Assembly: GCF_027744825.2 (NCBI RefSeq)
Contig: NW_026527082.1
Span: 136,501 to 200,500 of the forward strand
Reading direction: 5' to 3'
Source of the DNA: Synchiropus splendidus
Taxonomy: Eukaryota > Chordata > Actinopteri > Syngnathiformes > Callionymidae
DNA: 64,000 nucleotides
Below the pieces are notes generated by a model, which did not search any database, was not told the origin of the DNA, and saw nothing but the letters and a program-made list of their open reading frames with translations. Both the position numbers and the translations under genes were made by a program. The first letter of the stretch is position 1, and every line of letters begins with the position of its first letter. Below are positions 1-12,220 of this stretch, in pieces.

Positions 1-188
1 CACTATAGCAGAAAGGGTCTTTCTAGTAGTTGCACATCAAATCTAAACTGTCTGAAGTGTTTTTCCAAAGTTATTAACACTTTTATGTTTGGCGTTCCGA
101 AACCCACCTTATCTCAGGCTGAAAAGCGTTTTTGTGCATTGTGCCATAACTTTTCAGGGAAGCTTCAGAACATGAAATTTTAACCTCC
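1..188 (+). repeat. Reference monomer, class A (phase used throughout)
   Basis: This monomer serves as the coordinate reference. Landmarks in order: dyad AGAAAG-GGT-CTTTCT at 10-24; first variable block at 30-75 (diagnostic positions 30, 47, 50, 66, 75); nearly invariant block 76-133 with TTTGGCGTTCCGAAACCC and CAGGCTGAAAAGCG; GTGCATTGTGC at 134-144, changed to ACGC in class B; ACTTTTCAGG at 149-158; diagnostic position 159; HindIII palindrome GAAGCTTC at 159-166; invariant tail to TAACCTCC at 181-188. Class A (T30, A47, G50, C66, T75, GT134-135, G159) is one of the commonest types and often occurs in runs of two or three. The window starts in this phase by chance, so the start is not a biological boundary. 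Confidence 0.95.
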
Positions 189-2632
189 CACTATAGCAGA
201 AAGGGTCTTTCTAGTAGGTGCACATCAAATCTAAGCTGTCTGAAGTGTTTTTCGAAAGTTATCAACACTTTTATGTTTGGCCTTCCGAAACCCACCTTAT
301 CTCAGGCTGAAAAGCGTTTTTGTGCATTGTGCCATAACTTTTCAGGGAAGCTTCAGAACATGAAATTTTAACCTCCCACTATAGCAGAAAGGGTCTTTCT
401 AGTAGTTGCACATCAAATCTAAGCTGTCTGAAGTGTTTTTCAAAAGTTATCAACACTTTTATGTTTGGCGTTCCGAAACCCACCTTATCTCAGGCTGAAA
501 AGCGTTTTTGTGCATTGTGCCATAACTTTTCAGGAAAGCTTCAGAACATGAAATTTTAACCTCCCACTATAGCAGAAAGGGTCTTTCTAGTAGTTGCACA
601 TCAAATCTAAACTGTCTGAAGTGTTTTTCCAAAGTTATCAACACTTTTATGTTTGGCGTTCCGAAACCCACCTTATCTCAGGCTGAAAAGCGTTTTTACG
701 CATTGTGCCATAACTTTTCAGGGAAGCTTCAGAACATGAAATTTTAACCTCCCACTATAGCAGAAAGGGTCTTTCTAGTAGGTGCACATCAAATCTAAGC
801 TCTCTGAAGTGTTTTTCAAAAGTTATCAACACTTTTATGTTTGGCGTTCCGAAACCCACCTTATCTCAGGCTGAAAAGCGTTTTTGTGCATTGTGCCATA
901 ACTTTTCAGGGAAGCTTCAGAACATGAAATTTTAACCTCCCACTATAGCAGAAAGGGTCTTTCTAGTAGTTGCACATCAAATCTAAACTGTCTGAAGTGT
1001 TTTTCCAAAGTTATTAACACTTTTATGTTTGGCGTTCCGAAACCCACCTTATCTCAGGCTGAAAAGCGTTTTTGTGCATTGTGCCATAACTTTTCAGGGA
1101 AGCTTCAGAACATGAAATTTTAACCTCCCACTATAGCAGAAAGGGTCTTTCTAGTAGTTGCACATCAAATCTAAACTGTCTGAAGTGTTTTTCCAAAGTT
1201 ATTAACACTTTTATGTTTGGCGTTCCAAAACCCACCTTATCTCAGGCTGAAAAGCGTTTTTGTGCATTGTGCCATAACTTTTCAGGGAAGCTTCAGAACA
1301 TGAAATTTTAACCTCCCACTATAGCAGAAAGGGTCTTTCTAGTAGTTGCACATCAAATCTAAACTGTCTGAAGTGTTTTTCCAAAGTTATTAACACTTTT
1401 ATGTTTGGCGTTCCGAAACCCACCTTATCTCAGGCTGAAAAGCGTTTTTGTGCATTGTGCCATAACTTTTCAGGGAAGCTTCAGAACATGAAATTTTAAC
1501 CTCCCACTATAGCAGAAAGGGTCTTTCTAGTAGTTGCACATCAAATCTAAACTGTCTGAAGTGTTTTTCCAAAGTTATCAACACTTTTATGTTTGGCGTT
1601 CCGAAACCCACCTTATCTCAGGCTGAAAAGCGTTTTTACGCATTGTGCCATAACTTTTCAGGGAAGCTTCAGAACATGAAATTTTAACCTCCCACTATAG
1701 CAGAAAGGGTCTTTCTAGTAGTTGCACATCAAATCTAAACTGTCTGAAGTGTTTTTCCAAAGTTATTAACACTTTTATGTTTGGCGTTCCGAAACCCACC
1801 TTATCTCAGGCTGAAAAGCGTTTTTGTGCATTGTGCCATAACTTTTCAGGAAAGCTTCAGAACATGAAATTTTAACCTCCCACTATAGCAGAAAGGGTCT
1901 TTCTAGTAGTTGCACATCAAATCTAAGCTGTCTGAAGTGTTTTTCAAAAGTTATCAACACTTTTATGTTTGGCGTTCCGAAACCCACCTTATCTCAGGCT
2001 GAAAAGCGTTTTTGTGCATTGTGCCATAACTTTTCAGGAAAGCTTCAGAACATGAAATTTTAACCTCCCACTATAGCAGAAAGGGTCTTTCTAGTAGTTG
2101 CACATCAAATCTAAACTGTCTGAAGTGTTTTTCCAAAGTTATCAACACTTTTATGTTTGGCGTTCCGAAACCCACCTTATCTCAGGCTGAAAAGCGTTTT
2201 TACGCATTGTGCCATAACTTTTCAGGGAAGCTTCAGAACATGAAATTTTAACCTCCCACTATAGCAGAAAGGGTCTTTCTAGTAGGTGCACATCAAATCT
2301 AAGCTCTCTGAAGTGTTTTTCGAAAGTTATCAACACTTTTATGTTTGGCGTTCCGAAACCCACCTTATCTCAGGCTGAAAAGCGTTTTTGTGCATTGTGC
2401 CATAACTTTTCAGGAAAGCTTCAGAACATGAAATTTTAACCTCCCACTATAGCAGAAAGGGTCTTTCTAGTAGTTGCACATCAAATCTAAACTGTCTGAA
2501 GTGTTTTTCCAAAGTTATCAACACTTTTATGTTTGGCGTTCCGAAACCCACCTTATCTCAGGCTGAAAAGCGTTTTTACGCATTGTGCCATAACTTTTCA
2601 GGGAAGCTTCAGAACATGAAATTTTAACCTCC
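189..2632 (+). repeat. 13-monomer block, copy 1 of a pair (copy 2 at 6769-9212)
   Basis: The class order is E D B C A A A B A' D B C B. It recurs 6580 bp (35 monomers) downstream in the same order. Shared private variants support common descent: GGCCTTCC in the first monomer (281 and 6861), A66 in the C monomer (753 and 7333), and GTTCCAAAACC at 1221 and 7801. The last ten monomers (753-2632) form the 1880-bp cassette that recurs elsewhere. Breakpoints can only be placed to within about one monomer because flanking units are nearly identical. Confidence 0.88.
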
Positions 2633-3384
2633 CACTATAGCAGAAAGGGTCTTTCTAGTAGTTGCACATCAAATCTAAACTGTCTGAAGTGTTTTTCCAA
2701 AGTTATTAACACTTTTATGTTTGGCGTTCCGAAACCCACCTTATCTCAGGCTGAAAAGCGTTTTTGTGCATTGTGCCATAACTTTTCAGGAAAGCTTCAG
2801 AACATGAAATTTTAACCTCCCACTATAGCAGAAAGGGTCTTTCTAGTAGTTGCACATCAAATCTAAGCTGTCTGAAGTGTTTTTCAAAAGTTATCAACAC
2901 TTTTATGTTTGGCGTTCCGAAACCCACCTTATCTCAGGCTGAAAAGCGTTTTTGTGCATTGTGCCATAACTTTTCAGGAAAGCTTCAGAACATGAAATTT
3001 TAACCTCCCACTATAGCAGAAAGGGTCTTTCTAGTAGTTGCACATCAAATCTAAACTGTCTGAAGTGTTTTTCCAAAGTTATCAACACTTTTATGTTTGG
3101 CGTTCCGAAACCCACCTTATCTCAGGCTGAAAAGCGTTTTTACGCATTGTGCCATAACTTTTCAGGGAAGCTTCAGAACATGAAATTTTAACCTCCTACT
3201 ATAGCAGAAAGGGTCTTTCTAGTAGGTGCACATCAAATCTAAGCTCTCTGAAGTGTTTTTCGAAAGTTATCAACACTTTTATGTTTGGCGTTCCGAAACC
3301 CACCTTATCTCAGGCTGAAAAGCGTTTTTGTGCATTGTGCCATAACTTTTCAGGAAAGCTTCAGAACATGAAATTTTAACCTCC
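1505..3384 (+). repeat. Tandem 5-mer HOR, two 940-bp units (B A' D B C)
   Basis: Two successive units, 1505-2444 and 2445-3384, have the same class order and the A159 variant in both their A' and C members. This is the simplest local HOR in the window. The second copy of its last monomer carries a private change just upstream (TCCTACT instead of TCCCACT near 3196). The pattern is that of a recent unequal exchange with a five-monomer register shift. Confidence 0.87.
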
Positions 3385-3572
3385 CACTATAGCAGAAAGG
3401 GTCTTTCTAGTAGTTGCACATCAAATCTAAACTGTCTGAAGTGTTTTTCCAAAGTTATCAACACTTTTATGTTTGGCGTTCCGAAACCCACCTTATCTCA
3501 GGCTGAAAAGCGTTTTTACGCATTGTGCCATAACTTTTCAGGGAAGCTTCAGAACATGAAATTTTAACCTCC

Positions 3573-6500
3573 CACTATAGCAGAAAGGGTCTTTCTAGTA
3601 GGTGCACATCAAATCTAAGCTCTCTGAAGTGTTTTTCGAAAGTTATCAACACTTTTATGTTTGGCGTTCCGAAACCCACCTTATCTCAGGCTGAAAAGCG
3701 TTTTTGTGCATTGTGCCATAACTTTTCAGGGAAGCTTCAGAACATGAAATTTTAACCTCCCACTATAGCAGAAAGGGTCTTTCTAGTAGTTGCACATCAA
3801 ATCTAAACTGTCTGAAGTGTTTTTCCAAAGTTATTAACACTTTTATGTTTGGCGTTCCGAAACCCACCTTATCTCAGGCTGAAAAGCGTTTTTGTGCATT
3901 GTGCCATAACTTTTCAGGGAAGCTTCAGAACATGAAATTTTAACCTCCCACTATAGCAGAAAGGGTCTTTCTAGTAGTTGCACATCAAATCTAAACTGTC
4001 TGAAGTGTTTTTCCAAAGTTATTAACACTTTTATGTTTGGCGTTGCGAAACCCACCTTATCTCAGGCTGAAAAGCGTTTTTGTGCATTGTGCCATAACTT
4101 TTCAGGGAAGCTTCAGAACATGAAATTTTAACCTCCCACTATAGCAGAAAGGGTCTTTCTAGTAGTTGCACATCAAATCTAAACTGTCTGAAGTGTTTTT
4201 CCAAAGTTATTAACACTTTTATGTTTGGCGTTCCGAAACCCACCTTATCTCAGGCTGAAAAGCGTTTTTGTGCATTGTGCCATAACTTTTCAGGGAAGCT
4301 TCAGAACATGAAATTTTAACCTCCCACTATAGCAGAAAGGGTCTTTCTAGTAGTTGCACATCAAATCTAAACTGTCTGAAGTGTTTTTCCAAAGTTATCA
4401 ACACTTTTATGTTTGGCGTTCCGAAACCCACCTTATCTCAGGCTGAAAAGCGTTTTTACGCATTGTGCCATAACTTTTCAGGGAAGCTTCAGAACATGAA
4501 ATTTTAACCTCCCACTATAGCAGAAAGGGTCTTTCTAGTAGTTGCACATCAAATCTAAACTGTCTGAAGTGTTTTTCCAAAGTTATTAACACTTTTATGT
4601 TTGGCGTTCCGAAACCCACCTTATCTCAGGCTGAAAAGCGTTTTTGTGCATTGTGCCATAACTTTTCAGGAAAGCTTCAGAACATGAAATTTTAACCTCC
4701 CACTATAGCAGAAAGGGTCTTTCTAGTAGTTGCACATCAAATCTAAGCTGTCTGAAGTGTTTTTCAAAAGTTATCAACACTTTTATGTTTGGCGTTCCGA
4801 AACCCACCTTATCTCAGGCTGAAAAGCGTTTTTGTGCATTGTGCCATAACTTTTCAGGAAAGCTTCAGAACATGAAATTTTAACCTCCCACTATAGCAGA
4901 AAGGGTCTTTCTAGTAGTTGCACATCAAATCTAAACTGTCTGAAGTGTTTTTCCAAAGTTATCAACACTTTTATGTTTGGCGTTCCGAAACCCACCTTAT
5001 CTCAGGCTGAAAAGCGTTTTTACGCATTGTGCCATAACTTTTCAGGGAAGCTTCAGAACATGAAATTTTAACCTCCCACTATAGCAGAAAGGGTCTTTCT
5101 AGTAGGTGCACATCAAATCTAAGCTCTCTGAAGTGTTTTTCGAAAGTTATCAACACTTTTATGTTTGGCGTTCCGAAACCCACCTTATCTCAGGCTGAAA
5201 AGCGTTTTTGTGCATTGTGCCATAACTTTTCAGGGAAGCTTCAGAACATGAAATTTTAACCTCCCACTATAGCAGAAAGGGTCTTTCTAGTAGTTGCACA
5301 TCAAATCTAAACTGTCTGAAGTGTTTTTCCAAAGTTATTAACACTTTTATGTTTGGCGTTCCGAAACCCACCTTATCTCAGGCTGAAAAGCGTTTTTGTG
5401 CATTGTGCCATAACTTTTCAGGGAAGCTTCAGAACATGAAATTTTAACCTCCCACTATAGCAGAAAGGGTCTTTCTAGTAGTTGCACATCAAATCTAAAC
5501 TGTCTGAAGTGTTTTTCCAAAGTTATCAACACTTTTATGTTTGGCTTTCCGAAACCCACCTTAGCTCAGGCTGAAAAGCGTTTTTGTGCATTGTGCCATA
5601 ACTTTTCAGGGAAGCTTCAGAACATGAAATTTTAACCTCCCACTATAGCAGAAAGGGTCTTTCTAGTAGTTGCACATCAAATCTAAGCTGTCTGAAGTGT
5701 TTTTCAAAAGTTATCAACACTTTTATGTTTGGCGTTCCGAAACCCACCTTATCTCAGGCTGAAAAGCGTTTTTGTGCATTGTGCCATAACTTTTCAGGAA
5801 AGCTTCAGAACATGAAATTTTAACCTCCCACTATAGCAGAAAGGGTCTTTCTACTAGTTGCACATCAAATCTAAACTGTCTGAAGTGTTTTTCCAAAGTT
5901 ATCAACACTTTTATGTTTGGCGTTCCGAAACCCACCTTATCTCAGGCTGAAAAGCGTTTTTACGCATTGTGCCATAACTTTTCAGGGAAGCTTCAGAACA
6001 TGAAATTTTAACCTCCCACTATAGCAGAAAGGGTCTTTCTAGTAGGTGCACATCAAATCTAAGCTCTCTGAAGTGTTTTTCGAAAGTTATCAACACTTTT
6101 ATGTTTGGCGTTCCGAAACCCACCTTATCTCAGGCTGAAAAGCGTTTTTGTGCATTGTGCCATAAATTTTCAGGAAAGCTTCAGAACATGAAATTTTAAC
6201 CTCCCACTATAGCAGAAAGGGTCTTTCTAGTAGTTGCACATCAAATCTAAACTGTCTGAAGTGTTTTTCCAAAGTTATTAACACTTTTATGTTTGGCGTT
6301 CCGAAACCCACCTTATCTCAGGCTGAAAAGCGTTTTTGTGCATTGTGCCATAACTTTTCAGGGAAGCTTCAGAATATGAAATTTTAACCTCCCACTATAG
6401 CAGAAAGGGTCTTTCTAGTAGTTGCACATCAAATCTAAACTGTCTGAAGTGTTTTTCCAAAGTTATTAACACTTTTATGTTTGGCGTTCCGAAACCCACC

Positions 6501-8836
6501 TTATCTCAGGCTGAAAAGCGTTTTTGTGCATTGTGCCATAACTTTTCAGGGAAGCTTCAGAACATGAAATTTTAACCTCCCACTATAGCAGAAAGGGTCT
6601 TTCTAGTAGGTGCACATCTAATCTAAGCTCTCTGAAGTGTTTTTCGAAAGTTATCAACACTTTTATGTTTGGCGTTCCGAAACCCACCTTATCTCAGGCT
6701 GAAAAGCGTTTTTGTGCATTGTGCCATAACTTTTCAGGGAAGCTTCAGAACATGAAATTTTAACCTCCCACTATAGCAGAAAGGGTCTTTCTAGTAGGTG
6801 CACATCAAATCTAAGCTGTCTGAAGTGTTTTTCGAAAGTTATCAACACTTTTATGTTTGGCCTTCCGAAACCCACCTTATCTCAGGCTGAAAAGCGTTTT
6901 TGTGCATTGTGCCATAACTTTTCAGGGAAGCTTCAGAACATGAAATTTTAACCTCCCACTATAGCAGAAAGGGTCTTTCTAGTAGTTGCACATCAAATCT
7001 AAGCTGTCTGAAGTGTTTTTCAAAAGTTATCAACACTTTTATGTTTGGCGTTCCGAAACCCACCTTATCTCAGGCTGAAAAGCGTTTTTGTGCATTGTGC
7101 CATAACTTTTCAGGAAAGCTTCAGAACATGAAATTTTAACCTCCCACTATAGCAGAAAGGGTCTTTCTAGTAGTTGCACATCAAATCTAAACTGTCTGAA
7201 GTGTTTTTCCAAAGTTATCAACACTTTTATGTTTGGCGTTCCGAAACCCACCTTATCTCAGGCTGAAAAGCGTTTTTACGCATTGTGCCATAACTTTTCA
7301 GGGAAGCTTCAGAACATGAAATTTTAACCTCCCACTATAGCAGAAAGGGTCTTTCTAGTAGGTGCACATCAAATCTAAGCTCTCTGAAGTGTTTTTCAAA
7401 AGTTATCAACACTTTTATGTTTGGCGTTCCGAAACCCACCTTATCTCAGGCTGAAAAGCGTTTTTGTGCATTGTGCCATAACTTTTCAGGGAAGCTTCAG
7501 AACATGAAATTTTAACCTCCCACTATAGCAGAAAGGGTCTTTCTAGTAGTTGCACATCAAATCTAAACTGTCTGAAGTGTTTTTCCAAAGTTATTAACAC
7601 TTTTATGTTTGGCGTTCCGAAACCCACCTTATCTCAGGCTGAAAAGCGTTTTTGTGCATTGTGCCATAACTTTTCAGGGAAGCTTCAGAACATGAAATTT
7701 TAACCTCCCACTATAGCAGAAAGGGTCTTTCTAGTAGTTGCACATCAAATCTAAACTGTCTGAAGTGTTTTTCCAAAGTTATTAACACTTTTATGTTTGG
7801 CGTTCCAAAACCCACCTTATCTCAGGCTGAAAAGCGTTTTTGTGCATTGTGCCATAACTTTTCAGGGAAGCTTCAGAACATGAAATTTTAACCTCCCACT
7901 ATAGCAGAAAGGGTCTTTCTAGTAGTTGCACATCAAATCTAAATTGTCTGAAGTGTTTTTCCAAAGTTATTAACACTTTTATGTTTGGCGTTCCGAAACC
8001 CACCTTATCTCAGGCTGAAAAGCGTTTTTGTGCATTGTGCCATAACTTTTCAGGGAAGCTTCAGAACATGAAATTTTAACCTCCCACTATAGCAGAAAGG
8101 GTCTTTCTAGTAGTTGCACATCAAATCTAAACTGTCTGAAGTGTTTTTCCAAAGTTATCAACACTTTTATGTTTGGCGTTCCGAAACCCACCTTATCTCA
8201 GGCTGAAAAGCGTTTTTACGCATTGTGCCATAACTTTTCAGGGAAGCTTCAGAACATGAAATTTTAACCTCCCACTATAGCAGAAAGGGTCTTTCTAGTA
8301 GTTGCACATCAAATCTAAACTGTCTGAAGTGTTTTTCCAAAGTTATTAACACTTTTATGTTTGGCGTTCCGAAACCCACCTTATCTCAGGCTGAAAAGCG
8401 TTTTTGTGCATTGTGCCATAACTTTTCAGGAAAGCTTCAGAACATGAAATTTTAACCTCCCACTATAGCAGAAAGGGTCTTTCTAGTAGTTGCACATCAA
8501 ATCTAAGCTGTCTGAAGTGTTTTTCAAAAGTTATCAACACTTTTATGTTTGGCGTTCCGAAACCCACCTTATCTCAGGCTGAAAAGCGTTTTTGTGCATT
8601 GTGCCATAACTTTTCAGGAAAGCTTCAGAACATGAAATTTTAACCTCCCACTATAGCAGAAAGGGTCTTTCTAGTAGTTGCACATCAAATCTAAACTGTC
8701 TGAAGTGTTTTTCCAAAGTTATCAACACTTTTATGTTTGGCGTTCCGAAACCCACCTTATCTCAGGCTGAAAAGCGTTTTCACGCATTGTGCCATAACTT
8801 TTCAGGGAAGCTTCAGAACATGAAATTTTAACCTCC
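3573..8836 (+). repeat. Segmental duplication copy 1 (28 monomers; copy 2 at 12597-18048)
   Basis: The class string of these 28 monomers is repeated at 12597-18048. Private markers match at offset 9024 (48 monomers): GGCTTTCC (5544 and 14568), CTACTAG (5851 and 14875), CATAAATTTT (6161 and 15185) and CATCTAATC (6615 and 15639). The next marker, GGCCTTCC, is at offset 9212 (6859 and 16071), so copy 2 has gained one A monomer (15793-15980). Copy 1 has private changes such as TTAGCTC at 5571, GTTGCG near 4044 and GAATATG near 6372, which post-date the duplication. Confidence 0.85.
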
Positions 8837-9212
8837 CACTATAGCAGAAAGGGTCTTTCTAGTAGGTGCACATCAAATCTAAGCTCTCTGAAGTGTTTTT
8901 CGAAAGTTATCAACACTTTTATGTTTGGCGTTCCGAAACCCACCTTATCTCAGGCTGAAAAGCGTTTTTGTGCATTGTGCCATAACTTTTCAGGAAAGCT
9001 TCAGAACATGAAATTTTAACCTCCCACTAAAGCAGAAAGGGTCTTTCTAGTAGTTGCACATCAAATCTAAACTGTCTGAAGTGTTTTTCCAAAGTTATCA
9101 ACACTTTTATGTTTGGCGTTCCGAAACCCACCTTATCTCAGGCTGAAAAGCGTTTTTACGCATTGTGCCATAACTTTTCAGGGAAGCTTCAGAACATGAA
9201 ATTTTAACCTCC
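6769..9212 (+). repeat. 13-monomer block, copy 2 of the 189-2632 pair
   Basis: The block has the same class order and private markers as 189-2632. Differences arose afterwards in this copy: AAATTG near 7941, CACGC instead of TACGC near 8781, and CACTAAAGC at 9025. It ends at 9212, where another C(A66) cassette begins. The 10-mer starting at 7333 is therefore followed directly by a second partial copy from 9213. Confidence 0.86.
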
Positions 9213-10904
9213 CACTATAGCAGAAAGGGTCTTTCTAGTAGGTGCACATCAAATCTAAGCTCTCTGAAGTGTTTTTCAAAAGTTATCAACACTTTTATGT
9301 TTGGCGTTCCGAAACCCACCTTATCTCAGGCTGAAAAGCGTTTTTGTGCATTGTGCCATAACTTTTCAGGGAAGCTTCAGAACATGAAATTTTAACCTCC
9401 CACTATAGCAGAAAGGGTCTTTCTAGTAGTTGCACATCAAATCTAAACTGTCTGAAGTGTTTTTCCAAAGTTATTAACACTTTTATGTTTGGCGTTCCGA
9501 AACCCACCTTATCTCAGGCTGAAAAGCGTTTTTGTGCATTGTGCCATAACTTTTCAGGGAAGCTTCAGAACATGAAATTTTAACCTCCCACTATAGCAGA
9601 AAGGGTCTTTCTAGTAGTTGCACATCAAATCTAAACTGTCTGAAGTGTTTTTCCAAAGTTATTAACACTTTTATGTTTGGCGTTCCGAAACCCACCTTAT
9701 CTCAGGCTGAAAAGCGTTTTTGTGCATTGTGCCATAACTTTTCAGGGAAGCTTCAGAACATGAAATTTTAACCTCCCACTATAGCAGAAAGGGTCTTTCT
9801 AGTAGTTGCACATCAAATCTAAACTGTCTGAAGTGTTTTTCCAAAGTTATTAACACTTTTATGTTTGGCGTTCCGAAACCCACCTTATCTCAGGCTGAAA
9901 AGCGTTTTTGTGCATTGTGCCATAACTTTTCAGGGAAGCTTCAGAACATGAAATTTTAACCTCCCACTATAGCAGAAAGGGTCTTTCTAGTAGTTGCACA
10001 TCAAATCTAAACTGTCTGAAGTGTTTTTCCAAAGTTATCAACACTTTTATGTTTGGCGTTCCGAAACCCACCTTATCTCAGGCTGAAAAGCGTTTTTACG
10101 CATTGTGCCATAACTTTTCAGGGAAGCTTCAGAACATGAAATTTTAACCTCCCACTATAGCAGAAAGGGTCTTTCTAGTAGTTGCACATCAAATCTAAAC
10201 TGTCTGAAGTGTTTTTCCAAAGTTATTAACACTTTTATGTTTGGCGTTCCGAAACCCACCTTATCTCAGGCTGAAAAGCGTTTTTGTGCATTGTGCCATA
10301 ACTTTTCAGGAAAGCTTCAGAACATGAAATTTTAACCTCCCACTATAGCAGAAAGGGTCTTTCTAGTAGTTGCACATCAAATCTAAGCTGTCTGAAGTGT
10401 TTTTCAAAAGTTATCAACACTTTTATGTTTGGCGTTCCGAAACCCACCTTATCTCAGGCTGAAAAGCGTTTTTGTGCATTGTGCCATAACTTTTCAGGAA
10501 AGCTTCAGAACATGAAATTTTAACCTCCCACTATAGCAGAAAGGGTCTTTCTAGTAGTTGCACATCAAATCTAAACTGTCTGAAGTGTTTTTCCAAAGTT
10601 ATCAACACTTTTATGTTTGGCGTTCCGAAACCCACCTTATCTCAGGCTGAAAAGCGTTTTTACGCATTGTGCCATAACTTTTCAGGGAAGCTTCAGAACA
10701 TGAAATTTTAACCTCCCACTATAGCAGAAAGGGTCTTTCTAGTAGGTGCACATCAAATCTAAGCTCTCTGAAGTGTTTTTCGAAAGTTATCAACACTTTT
10801 GTGTTTGGCGTTCCGAAACCCACCTTATCTCAGGCTGAAAAGCGTTTTTGTGCATTGTGCCATAACTTTTCAGGGAAGCTTCAGAACATGAAATTTTAAC
10901 CTCC
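7333..10904 (+). repeat. Ten-monomer cassette in tandem (1880-bp register)
   Basis: The order C(A66) A A A B A' D B C B fills 7333-9212. The first nine members recur at 9213-10904. The last C of the second copy carries a private TTGTG in place of TTATG at 10799. The same cassette appears at 753-2632 and, with TTGTG, at 16545-18236. The 1880-bp offset also separates marker pairs at 19872/21752, 24384/26264 and 41752/43632, which makes it the most frequent HOR period in the window. Confidence 0.84.
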
Positions 10905-12220
10905 CACTATAGCAGAAAGGGTCTTTCTAGTAGTTGCACATCAAATCTAAACTGTCTGAAGTGTTTTTCCAAAGTTATCAACACTTTTATGTTTGGCGTT
11001 CCGAAACCCACCTTATCTCAGGCTGAAAAGCGTTTTTGTGCATTGTGCCATAACTTTTCAGGAAAGCTTCAGAACATGAAATTTTAACCTCCCACTATAG
11101 CAGAAAGGGTCTTTCTAGTAGTTGCACATCAAATCTAAACTGTCTGAAGTGTTTTTCCAAAGTTATCAACACTTTTATGTTTGGCGTTCCGAAACCCACC
11201 TTATCTCAGGCTGAAAAGCGTTTTTACGCATTGTGCCATAACTTTTCAGGGAAGCTTCAGAACATGAAATTTTAACCTCCCACTATAGCAGAAAGGGTCT
11301 TTCTAGTAGGTGCACATCAAATCTAAGCTCTCTGAAGTGTTTTTCGAAAGTTATCAACACTTTTATGTTTGGCGTTCCGAAACCCACCTTATCTCAGGCT
11401 GAAAAGCGTTTTTGTGCATTGTGCCATAACTTTTCAGGAAAGCTTCAGAACATGAAATTTTAACCTCCCACTATAGCAGAAAGGGTCTTTCTAGTAGTTG
11501 CACATCAAATCTAAACTGTCTGAAGAGTTTTTCCAAAGTTATTAACACTTTTATGTTTGGCGTTCCGAAACCCACCTTATCTCAGGCTGAAAAGCGTTTT
11601 TGTGCATTGTGCCATAACTTTTCAGGGAAGCTTCAGAACATGAAATTTTAACCTCCCACTATAGCAGAAAGGGTCTTTCTAGTAGTTGCACATCAAATCT
11701 AAACTGTCTGAAGTGTTTTTCCAAAGTTATTAACACTTTTATGTTTGGCGTTCCGAAACCCACCTTATCTCAGGCTGAAAAGCGTTTTTGTGCATTGTGC
11801 CATAACTTTTCAGGGAAGCTTCAGAACATGAAATTTTAACCTCCCACTATAGCAGAAAGGGTCTTTCTAGTAGGTGCACATCAAATCTAAGCTCTCTGAA
11901 GTGTTTTTCGAAAGTTATCAACACTTTGATGTTTGGCGTTCCGAAACCCACCTTATCTCAGGCTGAAAAGCGTTTTTGTGCATTGTGCCATAACTTTTCA
12001 GGGAAGCTTCAGAACATGAAATTTTAACCTCCCACTATAGCAGAAAGGGTCTTTCTAGTAGTTGCACATCAAATCTAAACTGTCTGAAGTGTTTTTCCAA
12101 AGTTATTAACACTTTTATGTTTGGCGTTCCGAAACCCACCTTATCTCAGGCTGAAAAGCGTTTTTGTGCATTGTGCCATTACTTTTCAGGGAAGCTTCAG
12201 AACATGAAATTTTAACCTCC
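9213..12220 (+). repeat. 16-monomer block related to 16545-19928
   Basis: Monomers 9213-10904 match 16545-18236 at offset 7332 (39 monomers), including the TTGTG variant. Monomers 11093-12220 match 18801-19928 at offset 7708 (41 monomers), with GAAGAGTTTT (11522 and 19230), CTTTGATG (11924 and 19632) and CCATTAC (12176 and 19884). The change in offset means the downstream version gained two monomers, one carrying GGCTTTCC, near 18237-18800, or this version lost them. Confidence 0.83.

Noticed and set aside
61..110. CENP-B box in the CGTTCCGAAACCC or TTCGAAAG regions
   Set aside because: Comparison by eye with the core nTTCGnnnnAnnCGGGn on both strands fails: TTCG is present but the A and CGGG positions do not match. 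No functional box can be claimed.
85..110. RNA polymerase III B-box or tRNA-derived origin (SINE-like)
   Set aside because: GGTTTCGGAAC on the minus strand only loosely resembles a B box. There is no matching A box at a proper distance, no cloverleaf, no poly-A tail and no target-site duplication.
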